Shown in pieces: positions 54,902-63,240 of a DNA stretch of 64,000 nt. The notes below the pieces were generated by a model. It was given only the letters and a program-made list of their open reading frames with translations. It was not told the origin of the DNA and did not search any database. This DNA is from Sphingomonas sp. 35-24ZXX (GTDB lineage Bacteria > Pseudomonadota > Alphaproteobacteria > Sphingomonadales > Sphingomonadaceae): assembly GCF_000786215.1 (NCBI RefSeq), contig NZ_JROG01000003.1:62001-126000 (forward strand). Direction: 5' to 3'. Position 1 is the stretch's first letter, and each line of letters begins with the position of its first letter. The position numbers were made by a program, and so were the translations under genes.

Positions 54902-56002
54902 CTAGCCGCTGATCGGCGTATCGACATAGCCGGTCAGCCCCCAGGGCTGATAGGGTCCGAGGACCAGCTGTTCGAACGTGCCGAGCCCTGTTTCGCCCGC
55001 GCTGGTGGTGACCCGGCACAGGATCTGCACATGCAGATTGCCCATGTCGGGGGCCAGCGGATCGAGCGCGGCGAGATCGAAATCCTCGCGCTCCACCGCC
55101 ATGCTCCCATGGTGCAGCCCATGGCCCCAACGCGGGCAGGTATAGCCGAGGCCGCGCATCTGGAAGCGCTGCAGCGGCTCGAAGCTGACCCCCAGCGGTC
55201 CTTCATCGGTCTCGATCGTCAACTCGCCGCCGCCCGGCCAGCGGGTGCCCGCCTGATGCCGCGTGGCAAGGCTGGCTGCGGGGGTCTCGACAAAGCCGTC
55301 ATGTCCGGCGCCATCGGGGGCAATCACTGCGCGGGTGTTCCATGGGCGCCCGCTGCGGTGCGCGTTGAGATGGAAGAACAGACTGCGGCTGGGAAGGTTG
55401 ATCGGCGTCCATTGCCAGAAGAAGCTGGGTGCAAGTCCGCCCGAATGGGGCTGCGCGTCGCTGGCGCCGACAGGGCGGACACCCCAGCTGCGGTCACGCG
55501 TGCCGCTGCACCCGTCTGCGACTTCCATGCGCACACCATCGATCTCGATCCAGCCGCTGTAATGGCCGTTCTGCGTCATCCGGGTATAGTCCATGAAGGT
55601 CCGCGGGCCGTTTCGGAAGGTGAAACGCGGTTCCTCGATCGGAAACGCGCGCCCGGTGAACAGCAGGTCGGCCGCCATGCCTTCGCCATCAACCCGGATG
55701 CGCAAGGCCTTCAGCGGTTCGACCACGTCTATGCGGATAGGCCCGACTTCCAGCGCCATGCGCTCCATGCCGAGTTCGCGTGAAGCATGAAGATTGTGCT
55801 GCATTCCATTGCGAATACAGCAAAAACTGGCGTCTGCGATGTCGAGATGGGGATAGACGCCAAAAGCCAGGGCGAAAAAGCCCGATCCATCCGGATTGTA
55901 GCCGTTGAAGAAATAGCGATCATAGAAATTGCGGTCCGTCCCCGAATAGGCGATCGGCTCTGGCGTCTGGTGCAGAGGAAAGTCATCACCTTTGGTCAGC
56001 AT
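54902..56002 (-). CDS. AttH/CrtC-like lipocalin-fold protein
   Basis: A 366-aa protein with beta-rich repeats: NFYDRYFFNGYNPDGSGFFAL at the N-terminus, later FTFRNGPRTFMDYTRMTQNGHYSGWIEI (in parts) and the DRSWGVRPVG motif. This DRSWG is the signature of AttH/CrtC hydratase-like proteins acting on isoprenoids or lipids. It overlaps the phosphotransferase upstream by seven bases. Function is open; a steroid or terpenoid link is possible but unproven. Confidence 0.62.
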   Translation of the reverse strand: MLTKGDDFPLHQTPEPIAYSGTDRNFYDRYFFNGYNPDGSGFFALAFGVYPHLDIADASFCCIRNGMQHNLHASRELGMERMALEVGPIRIDVVEPLKALRIRVDGEGMAADLLFTGRAFPIEEPRFTFRNGPRTFMDYTRMTQNGHYSGWIEIDGVRMEVADGCSGTRDRSWGVRPVGASDAQPHSGGLAPSFFWQWTPINLPSRSLFFHLNAHRSGRPWNTRAVIAPDGAGHDGFVETPAASLATRHQAGTRWPGGGELTIETDEGPLGVSFEPLQRFQMRGLGYTCPRWGHGLHHGSMAVEREDFDLAALDPLAPDMGNLHVQILCRVTTSAGETGLGTFEQLVLGPYQPWGLTGYVDTPISG

Positions 56003-57102
56003 GGTATTGTTTCCGTATGTTTTTCCGCATGACGCAGCAAGGCGCCGATGCTGTCATGATCCAGCGCCAGGCTGCATGCTCCGCGCGCCATCGACAGGAA
56101 GTTGGCATCGCCGCGCTCTGTCCGTTCGACAAAGGCGGCGCTGAACACGGCGGTGGACAGTCCGCTGAGCGCCCCGATGCGGATATCGTCCCAGATCTCA
56201 GCGCGGCGTCTCGGCACGCCCAGCCGCGTCATCTCCGCGCAGTAGAGGTCGATCAGCTCATCCTCATGCGCGCGGCGCACGTCCGTGCCGATCCCGGTGC
56301 CCAGGAAATAGCCCAGGTCGCTGGTGCCGGCGCCGGTGACGCAGGTCTGCCAGTCGACCACGGCCAGCGGTTCGGCACCGCCGCGGATATCGAACAGCAT
56401 GTTGTCGAGCCGGAAATCACCATGGGTGATACAGCGGGTGCCGGGCGTGAAATGAAACCAGGTGGCGCACTGCGCGGCGAGCTGTTCGCAGATGGCGAGA
56501 TATTCAGGCTCGATCTGCCCGGCATAGCGTTCTGCAAAAATGGCCTGGGCACCTGGATAGGCCTGGATGATCCAGTCGCGCGCGGCCGGATCAGGCTGCA
56601 GCCAGTCCTCGTCGAGCACCGCGAGCCCATCGGTGGAGGCATGGAGCAAGGCTGCCTCGCACACCGCGCCGCGCGCCTGTTCAGGCGTGCACGCTTCCAG
56701 CTGGTTGCCGACCTTTGCCGGCCCCAGATCCTCGAACAGAAGGATGAAGTCGCAACCCGCCTCGTCGATCAGGGCGGTGTAGGTGCGCGGCACGCGCATC
56801 GGGATGAGCGGCGCGACGCGGGCGTAGAAATTGACCTCGCGCAGATACAGCCTGAAATGCGCCGCGGTCGCCCGGCTGGTGGCGTCGCGCGATGGCAGCT
56901 TGGCGGCGATCGTTGCTGGCAAGGAGGGAGAGGCGCGGTCATAGCCGAGTGTGATGCGGACCGTGTCGCCGACCTGGCCGGTGCCGATCGGCTGGGTGGC
57001 CAACGTCGTGATCCGCGCACCATCCAGCACACCAGCCCGATCGAGCGCGCGCTGAAGCCAGTCACGGCTGATATCTTCCGCCCGGGTGGGGAATGCCTCC
57101 AT
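55996..57102 (-). CDS. APH-family phosphotransferase
   Basis: A 368-aa kinase-like protein with a Brenner-type motif THGDFRLDNMLF and the metal loop VVDWQT. These mark the aminoglycoside/ecdysteroid phosphotransferase fold. The start at ATG 57102 has GAGAGG six bases upstream; the ATG at 57108 is also possible. Substrate unknown; such proteins appear next to lipid and steroid catabolism genes. Heads a two-gene operon with the AttH-like protein. Confidence 0.8.
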   Translation of the reverse strand: MEAFPTRAEDISRDWLQRALDRAGVLDGARITTLATQPIGTGQVGDTVRITLGYDRASPSLPATIAAKLPSRDATSRATAAHFRLYLREVNFYARVAPLIPMRVPRTYTALIDEAGCDFILLFEDLGPAKVGNQLEACTPEQARGAVCEAALLHASTDGLAVLDEDWLQPDPAARDWIIQAYPGAQAIFAERYAGQIEPEYLAICEQLAAQCATWFHFTPGTRCITHGDFRLDNMLFDIRGGAEPLAVVDWQTCVTGAGTSDLGYFLGTGIGTDVRRAHEDELIDLYCAEMTRLGVPRRRAEIWDDIRIGALSGLSTAVFSAAFVERTERGDANFLSMARGACSLALDHDSIGALLRHAEKHTETIPC

Positions 57103-57210
57103 GTCCATCCTCTCCGCCGGATCTCGTCCGGTCGTTGTTTAATCGTATGATTAAACAAGGGGAGGGGGAATGCAATCGCGCAGTTGCCGCCCGCAGCGCG
57201 GGCGTGTGCG

Positions 57211-57690
57211 TCAGGCGAGTTCGCTGGCCAGTCGTGCCTGCATCTGGTGAACCATCGGATGCATCGCCTGCGCTTCGATAAAGCCCAGCCGCTCGGCTTC
57301 GAGCGAGTGTTCCAGCCGAACCAGTCTATCGAGCAGATGCTGGGTCTCGGTCACCAGCCGCTGCGCCTCGGCGGGCAGGCGGGCGACGACAAAGGCATCG
57401 CTCGTGCTGCATTTCCCCAACGCGCGGCTGCGGCTGCGCAGCTGGTGCTCGGAAAGCTCGCCCGCAAAAAACGCCTTTTGATTCAACAGCCAGGCGATCG
57501 AGTGCATCAGTCGGGTGGTCACGCGCAGCGATTCGCACGACATGTCGATGCGGACCTCATCTTGCTGGGCCAGGCCCTGCTCTTCGGCGCTGAGCTCGAA
57601 AAAGGCGCGCGCTTCGTCGGCGAGGACCATCGCTTCGACATAGAGCGACTCGACCAGCTTGGCGGTGAACTCGGATGGGTTGCTTTCCAT
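57211..57690 (-). CDS. DUF1465 family protein
   Basis: A 159-aa helical protein with blocks FTAKLVESLYVEAMVLADEAR, then LRVTTRLMHSIAWLLNQKAF and TETQHLLDRLVRLEHSLE. It is the conserved alphaproteobacterial DUF1465, whose members link to division or DNA-replication control (UPF0262-like guess). Its start follows GGAT in a weak ribosome site. Function unknown. Confidence 0.82.
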   Translation of the reverse strand: MESNPSEFTAKLVESLYVEAMVLADEARAFFELSAEEQGLAQQDEVRIDMSCESLRVTTRLMHSIAWLLNQKAFFAGELSEHQLRSRSRALGKCSTSDAFVVARLPAEAQRLVTETQHLLDRLVRLEHSLEAERLGFIEAQAMHPMVHQMQARLASELA

Positions 57691-57742
57691 GCGCTATCCT
57701 TGCCAAACTCGCGGGCGGCTGCACAGGGTCTAGCTTTGGTTA

Positions 57743-57804
57743 ACCCCCCAAACCCGGGGGGTGTGTCATCCCGGAACACCCGGGCTCGCAGCGGTAAACC
57801 GCTG
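57743..57804. other. Two hairpins between DUF1465 and DUF465 genes
   Basis: ACCCCCC-AAACCC-GGGGGGT (57743-57762) and CAGCGG-TAAA-CCGCTG (57789-57804) fold as perfect hairpins. A CCCGG/CCGGG pair lies between. No uridine run, so termination is unsure. Confidence 0.4.
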
Positions 57805-57814
57805 ACCCAGGCTG

Positions 57815-58021
57815 TCAGGCGATGATGTCCGGGATAAGATAGTCTTCCAGCATCGCAATCTGGTCGCGCAGCATCAGCTTGCGCTTCTTCAGCCGGGCGA
57901 GCTGCAGCATATCGGCGGTGCCGCCGTTGCTCAGCGCCAGGATGGCATGGTCGAGGTCGCGATGCTCGATGCGCAGTAAGGCCAGCTTCTGCCGGACTTC
58001 TTCCTCTGTCACGCGCGACAC
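57815..58021 (-). CDS. DUF465 (YdcH-like) small coiled-coil protein
   Basis: A 68-aa protein with a coiled-coil (RIEHRDLDHAILALSNGG, then LQLARLKKRKLMLRDQIAML), typical for YdcH/DUF465 ('L-K-K-x-K-L-x-L-K-D-x-I'). Function unknown. Divergent from another DUF465 protein at 58220. Confidence 0.85.
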   Translation of the reverse strand: MSRVTEEEVRQKLALLRIEHRDLDHAILALSNGGTADMLQLARLKKRKLMLRDQIAMLEDYLIPDIIA

Positions 58022-58219
58022 CTTTCCCCACCACGGCCCGCCGCCACGATCGCAGCGAATTCGCCATAGCGCAGGCGTGATGCCTGCCGGTTATCGCGGT
58101 TATGGAATGTTTCGCCGCATTGCAAGCACGCCTGTGCATAAACCCGAGAGACAGGTCGGAAAGATTATGTTTAGATCACGATCCCAAGATGAGAAGGCAA
58201 CGAGTCGAAGGAGACATAC

Positions 58220-58378
58220 ATGCTGCAAGACAGTCATACCGAAGCCCTCAAGGCCAAGCATGCCGGTATCGAACGGATGATCCACGACGAAGAACGCCGG
58301 CCAGCGCCCGACACCGCGCTGATCGCCAAGCTCAAGAAGCAGAAACTGCGCATCAAGGAAGAGATCAGCCTGCATTGA
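58220..58378 (+). CDS. DUF465 (YdcH-like) 52-aa protein
   Basis: ATG 58220, TGA at 58376-58378, with AAGGAG six bases upstream. Protein: LQDSHTEALKAKHAGIERMI, then ALIAKLKKQKLRIKEEISLH, the DUF465 pattern. Too short for most gene calls. The paralogue at 57815 points the other way. Confidence 0.8.
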   Translation: MLQDSHTEALKAKHAGIERMIHDEERRPAPDTALIAKLKKQKLRIKEEISLH

Positions 58379-58507
58379 TCGGCTGATGTGATACCGCGGA
58401 CGCCGGCCGGGGGGCCGGGCGCCCGCAAATCCGCCCGGCGCGCCTGCAAGACCCAGACCGGTCGGGGGCAGAGCGCGCGTCGGGCGACGGGGGCGGATCG
58501 ACAGATC

Positions 58508-59626
58508 CTAGTTCAGGACCTGCCCCGCATCGACCAGCCTGACATCATGCATCTGGTCGAGATAGGCCTCGTAATAGCCCTTGTGCGAAGCCCCGACGAT
58601 AGTGAGCATCCGCGTGCCGGGATAACGGCTCATGACATCGCGCATGTTGGCCACCATGCGGAGGTTGCGCGTTTCCCAATAGCCCAGATATTTCCGGCCG
58701 AAGCCCTGGGGTGACGGTTCGACGAACGCGGCGCCGAAATCGGATCGGTACGCCAGCATCGGTGCACCCGGCGCGTTATAGGCCCGGTACAGGTTCAACA
58801 GCCCATCAGGTTGGGACAATTGCGCATTGAGCCGGTCGCTTTCGGCGCGGCGTGCCTGGGTGGCCGGATTGTCCCAGGCCGTCATGATCGCTTTTTCGTT
58901 GGCGGCAAGCTCGGCCGGATCGGTGGGCTCGGGCGAGTCTGCCGAATGATCGTCGACGCTCCACAGGCGCTCGTGTCCCAGTCGCGCCGCGAGCACCGCC
59001 GCCAGCATATAGGTCTCGTTCTTGCGCGCTGCGGCCTTGTCGAGCGTGTCCACCAGCGCCTCTGTCAGACCATCGCCGACCTTGCGGTCATCGGGCGCCA
59101 GCCTCAGCCACTGGACCAGCGCCGATCCGCGTTCTCCCGCGGCCAGCAGGATCGCCGCCAGGCGGCGGCGCTCGCCGGGTGCAGGGTTGGTGCGCCAGGC
59201 TGCCAGCAGCCGTTCCGCCTCGGCATTGGCCTCGAGGACGCTCATGCCCGTCGCGGCGGCCGCAGGGGACGGGTCGTAGCAATAGACCTTCACCGTTTCT
59301 GCATAGCGCACCGGATAGCGGCGCAGGCTGTCGCATTGCAGGCCAGAGAGGTCCTCGGTGGCGATGGCGGTGGGACGCCACGCGGCCAACCGGTCGAGCA
59401 GCGGCGTCAGCAAGGCGGGTGTGAAGCTGTCCGGCAGACCCGACAGGTGCGGCGTACCCAGCACCAGAACCTCGTTCGGCGTGCCGGGGGGCGGGCCCTT
59501 CAACGTCTGCGGCTGGAACGCGGGACGATAGCCTTGCGCCGAAACGGGGAGGGCGGTCAGTCCGATCCCTGTGGTGGCCAGCAACGTCGCTGCAGCACTG
59601 CAGCGCAAGAGCAAACGAACGATCAA
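58508..59626 (-). CDS. Exported DUF5694-like protein
   Basis: About 372 aa from TTG 59626, with GGGGG five bases upstream; a longer frame to TTG 59698 is possible. The signal peptide is LRCSAAATLLATTGIGLTAL with cleavage near VSAQ. The mature part has VLVLGTPHLSGLPDSF and RMLTIVGASHKGYYEAYLDQ, matching DUF5694, whose fold resembles TraB/GumN. Function unknown. Confidence 0.75.
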   Translation of the reverse strand: MIVRLLLRCSAAATLLATTGIGLTALPVSAQGYRPAFQPQTLKGPPPGTPNEVLVLGTPHLSGLPDSFTPALLTPLLDRLAAWRPTAIATEDLSGLQCDSLRRYPVRYAETVKVYCYDPSPAAAATGMSVLEANAEAERLLAAWRTNPAPGERRRLAAILLAAGERGSALVQWLRLAPDDRKVGDGLTEALVDTLDKAAARKNETYMLAAVLAARLGHERLWSVDDHSADSPEPTDPAELAANEKAIMTAWDNPATQARRAESDRLNAQLSQPDGLLNLYRAYNAPGAPMLAYRSDFGAAFVEPSPQGFGRKYLGYWETRNLRMVANMRDVMSRYPGTRMLTIVGASHKGYYEAYLDQMHDVRLVDAGQVLN

Positions 59627-59761
59627 GCAAACCCCCAACAATAAGGTGTGTTGCTGTATTGATACGATAGATGGCCTGGGCTGTCCAGGCCTCAGCAATC
59701 CCCCCAGATCGGAGCGAAGCCCCGATAGCCTAGCGCCAAAGTGCGTGCTAGACCTTGGGGC

Positions 59762-62044
59762 ATGTCAGAAGCCCAGATCAACGCCACGCTCGCTGCCCGC
59801 AACATTCTTACCCGTCTGCACGATGTCATGGCCGCGCGCACCAATGCCCAGGCCAAGCTCAACCAGGTGGTCGACATCATCGGGGATTCGCTCAACAGCG
59901 AGGTGTGTTCGATCTATCTGCTGCGCGAAGGCGTGCTCGAACTGTTCGCGACGCGCGGGCTGAACCAGGAGGCGGTGCACGTCACCAAGCTGGCGCTGGG
60001 CCAGGGGCTCACCGGCACGATCGCCAAGAATGTCGAGACGCTGAACCTGGCTGAAGCCACCGCGCATCCGGACTTCCAGTATCGCCCCGAAACCGGTGAG
60101 GAGAAGTTCCACAGCTTTGCCGGCGTGCCGATCGTGCGAATGGAGCGCGCGGTGGGCGTGCTGTGCATCCAGCATGTCGAGCCCCGCCGCTATCTGGAGG
60201 TCGAGATCGAGGCGATGCAGACGGTGGCGATGGTGCTGTCCGAACTGATCGCCAATGCCGGCCTCGTCGACACCCAGGGGGCCAAGGACGGCGGCGCAGA
60301 GCTGACCCATTCGCAGCGCGAGATCGGGTTCACGCTGGTCGCCGGCCTCGCCAGCGGCAAGGCGGTTTTCCACCAGCCGCGGATCACGATCGAGCATGTC
60401 GTGGCAGAAGACGTCGAGGTGGAGCGCCAGCGCGTCTATTCCGCGTTCATCAAGATGCGCGAGCAGATCGACAAGATGGCGAGCCAGGCCGAATTCGGCA
60501 CCGGCGGCGAGCATGACGAGGTTCTCGAGACCTACAAGATGTTCGCTTATGACGAAGGCTGGTCGCGGCGGATCAACGAGGCGATCGACAGCGGCCTGAC
60601 CGCGGAAGCCGCGATCGAGCGGGTGCAGCAGCGCACCCGGATGCGGATGCGCAAGATCGACGATCCGTTGCTGGCGGACCGGATGCACGATCTGGAGGAT
60701 CTCTCCAACCGGTTGCTTCGCATGGTGTCTGGCCAGATCGGCACCGCAGCGCAGATGGGGCTGCGGCAGGACACGATCCTGATCGCCCGCAACCTTGGCC
60801 CTGCGGAGCTGCTGGAATATGACCGGCGGCGGCTGAAGGGCGTGATCCTGGAGGAAGGCTCGCTCACCGCGCACGTCACCATCGTTGCGCGCGCCATGGG
60901 CATTCCGGTCATGGGCCGGATGCGCAACATCCTGCACCAGGTGCGCCAGGACGATCATCTGCTGATCGATACCAACGAGAATTCGGTGCTGATCCGCCCG
61001 GCGCCGCAGGTGATCGAGGCGTTCGAGGCGAAGTTCCTGCGCAGCCGCGAAAAGCAGGCCGCCTATGCCGCGCTGCGCGATGTCGAGCCGCGCAGCAAGG
61101 ATGGTCAGCGGATCGATGTGATGATCAACGCAGGCCTGCGCGACGACATCGCGCATCTTTCGGTGACCGGTGCCGATGGCGTGGGCCTGTTCCGCACCGA
61201 GTTCCAGTTTCTTGTCTCGGCCACGCTGCCCCAGCGCGAACGCCAGCTGCGGCTCTACCGCGACGTGCTGGATGCGGCGGGCGAGAAGCCGGTGATCTTC
61301 CGCACGGTCGATATCGGCGGCGACAAGTCCTTGCCCTATCTGCGCGAGGATGGACCGGGCGAGGAGAACCCCGCGATGGGCTGGCGCGCGGTGCGTGTCG
61401 CGCTTGAACGCGACGGGCTGCTCAAGGTGCAGGCGCGCGCGCTGATCGAGGCGGCGGCCGGGCGGACGCTCAACGTGATGTTCCCGATGATCGCCGAGCC
61501 TTGGGAGTTCGATGCCGCGCGCCAGGTGTTCGAGGATCAGCTGGCCTTCCTCAAGGGACGCAAGAAGATGCTGCCCGACCGGATCCGCTATGGGGCGATG
61601 CTCGAGGTTCCCGCGCTGGCCGAAACGCTCGACATCCTGGGCCCCAATATCGATTTCCTGTCGATCGGGACCAACGATCTGACGCAGTTCCTGCTCGCGG
61701 CCGATCGGGCACACCCCAAGCTGGCGCAGCGTTACGACTGGATATCGCCCGCGATCCTGCGCTTCATTCGTCGGGTGGTGCGTTCGGTGGAACCGTACAA
61801 TATCGATCTGACGGTCTGCGGCGAAATGGGCGGGCGGCAACTGGAGGCGCTGGCGCTGCTGGCGATCGGGATTCGGCGGCTGTCGATCACCCCGGCTGCG
61901 GTCGGGCCGATCAAGGCGATGGTCCGTTCGCTCGATCTCGAGGCAGCGCGCGCCAAGCTGGACGAGATGCTGGCGCATCCCCCGGCCAACATGCGCGCCG
62001 ATCTGCTGGCCTGGGCGCAGAAACAGGGTGTCGAGCTGGGATAG
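59762..62044 (+). CDS. ptsP: PEP-protein phosphotransferase PtsP (EI-Ntr)
   Basis: A 760-aa enzyme I of the nitrogen PTS. N-terminal GAF domain (about residues 15-165, GLTGTIAKNVETLNLAEA), then the HPr-binding and His domain with ILEEGSLTAHVTIVAR (phospho-His), and the PEP-binding TIM-barrel with GIGLFRTEF-like VGLFRTEFQFL and MPMIAEPWEFD-like segments. It starts the NPr and EIIA-Ntr relay, whose other parts are not here. Stop 62044; start ATG 62042 offset resolved at 59762. Confidence 0.96.
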   Translation: MSEAQINATLAARNILTRLHDVMAARTNAQAKLNQVVDIIGDSLNSEVCSIYLLREGVLELFATRGLNQEAVHVTKLALGQGLTGTIAKNVETLNLAEATAHPDFQYRPETGEEKFHSFAGVPIVRMERAVGVLCIQHVEPRRYLEVEIEAMQTVAMVLSELIANAGLVDTQGAKDGGAELTHSQREIGFTLVAGLASGKAVFHQPRITIEHVVAEDVEVERQRVYSAFIKMREQIDKMASQAEFGTGGEHDEVLETYKMFAYDEGWSRRINEAIDSGLTAEAAIERVQQRTRMRMRKIDDPLLADRMHDLEDLSNRLLRMVSGQIGTAAQMGLRQDTILIARNLGPAELLEYDRRRLKGVILEEGSLTAHVTIVARAMGIPVMGRMRNILHQVRQDDHLLIDTNENSVLIRPAPQVIEAFEAKFLRSREKQAAYAALRDVEPRSKDGQRIDVMINAGLRDDIAHLSVTGADGVGLFRTEFQFLVSATLPQRERQLRLYRDVLDAAGEKPVIFRTVDIGGDKSLPYLREDGPGEENPAMGWRAVRVALERDGLLKVQARALIEAAAGRTLNVMFPMIAEPWEFDAARQVFEDQLAFLKGRKKMLPDRIRYGAMLEVPALAETLDILGPNIDFLSIGTNDLTQFLLAADRAHPKLAQRYDWISPAILRFIRRVVRSVEPYNIDLTVCGEMGGRQLEALALLAIGIRRLSITPAAVGPIKAMVRSLDLEAARAKLDEMLAHPPANMRADLLAWAQKQGVELG

Positions 62045-62208
62045 ATGTCCAGCCCGAAGGCTTTCTGAAAATTACCACCAATTTACATCTATTGGGTTGC
62101 TGAAAGTGGTAAAAAACGGCCAATAACGTTGACTTTTAGGCCTGTTCATGTTTCTCCCATCGCAGGGGCAACATCATAACCGGGACAACCCGGATCGGGA
62201 GCGCACAC

Positions 62209-63105
62209 GTGGCAAACACGTCAGATGAAGCAACGGCTGTGCCCTCGATCGAGGGCGCATCCACTGGTAACCTGTTTCCGCCCGCCCATGTCGGCGAACG
62301 GCTGGCCGAGGCGCGCCGTGCCCTGGGGCTGACCCTGCAGGACATCGGTTCGCGCACGCGCATTCCGGTTCGGCATCTGGAAGCGATGGAAGCCGGGGCC
62401 TTCGAAAGACTGCCCGGTCGCACCTATGCCATCGGGTTCGGCAAGGCCTATGCCCGGGCCGTGGACCTTCCCGAAGACGAGGTTGCCCAGAGCATTCGCG
62501 AAACGCTGGGCGGTTCCTCCGCCATCCCGGCGCGCGATGCCACCCAGTTCGATCTCGACGAACCGAGCAAGGTGCCTTCGGCCCGGTTGGCGCTGATGGC
62601 AGCCGCCGTCGGTGCGGTCATCCTGATCGCAGGCTTTGGCGTCTGGCGGACCTATTTCTTTCCCGGGGCGAATGTCGAAGATCTGGCACAGGCGGCCGAT
62701 GCTGCCTCGGCCGATCCAGCGGCGGCCGCAAAGACCCGCGCTGCAGCAGCCCGCAAACCGGCAGCTGCCCCTGCCGTCGATCCCAAGGCCGAGGTCGTGT
62801 TCACTGCGACCGAGGACAACATCTGGATCAAGTTCTACGATGGCGAGGGCAAGCAGCTGATGCAGAAGCAGATGGCGCTGGGCGAGCAATATGCCGTGCC
62901 CGCTGATGCCGTCGAGCCCCAGGTCTGGACTGGTCGGCCCGATGCCTTCGAAATCACCGTCGGTGGCCGCAACGTACCCCCGCTCGGCACATCCGAGGTC
63001 GCGGTGAAGGATGTTCCGGTCACGGCGGCTGCGCTGATGGGCCGCCCGCCCGTTGCATCGCAGGATGCGGCCGATGCGGGCAATGGCGCTCGCGACGATA
63101 GCTGA
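62209..63105 (+). CDS. RodZ-like helix-turn-helix membrane protein
   Basis: A 298-aa protein starting with GTG (GGGAG eight bases upstream). The HTH_25 domain is RLAEARRALGLTLQDIGSRT then LEAMEAGAFERLPGRTYAIG (RodZ pattern), a transmembrane helix at about 125-145 (LALMAAAVGAVILIAGFGVW), an Ala-rich linker, and the C-terminal DUF4115 beta domain with WIKFYDGEGKQL. RodZ anchors MreB and shapes the rod. It lies 164 bp after ptsP. Confidence 0.88.
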   Translation: MANTSDEATAVPSIEGASTGNLFPPAHVGERLAEARRALGLTLQDIGSRTRIPVRHLEAMEAGAFERLPGRTYAIGFGKAYARAVDLPEDEVAQSIRETLGGSSAIPARDATQFDLDEPSKVPSARLALMAAAVGAVILIAGFGVWRTYFFPGANVEDLAQAADAASADPAAAAKTRAAAARKPAAAPAVDPKAEVVFTATEDNIWIKFYDGEGKQLMQKQMALGEQYAVPADAVEPQVWTGRPDAFEITVGGRNVPPLGTSEVAVKDVPVTAAALMGRPPVASQDAADAGNGARDDS

Positions 63106-63240
63106 TCGCCCATATCCTTTCGGTCAACTGCCGTTCAGTGACGTCATGACATCCAATTTCCGCGCGGCTGGCTTTGACGAATGCTGCCAGGCCCGTATAG
63201 GTTTGCCGTGACGTACCCATTTGCAGAGCTGGAGCCTGAT

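Noticed and set aside
59765-61978. Very long open frame on the minus strand over the PtsP gene (737 codons)
   Set aside because: It is the antisense shadow of ptsP; composition is typical for a GC-biased reverse frame and no domain is visible.
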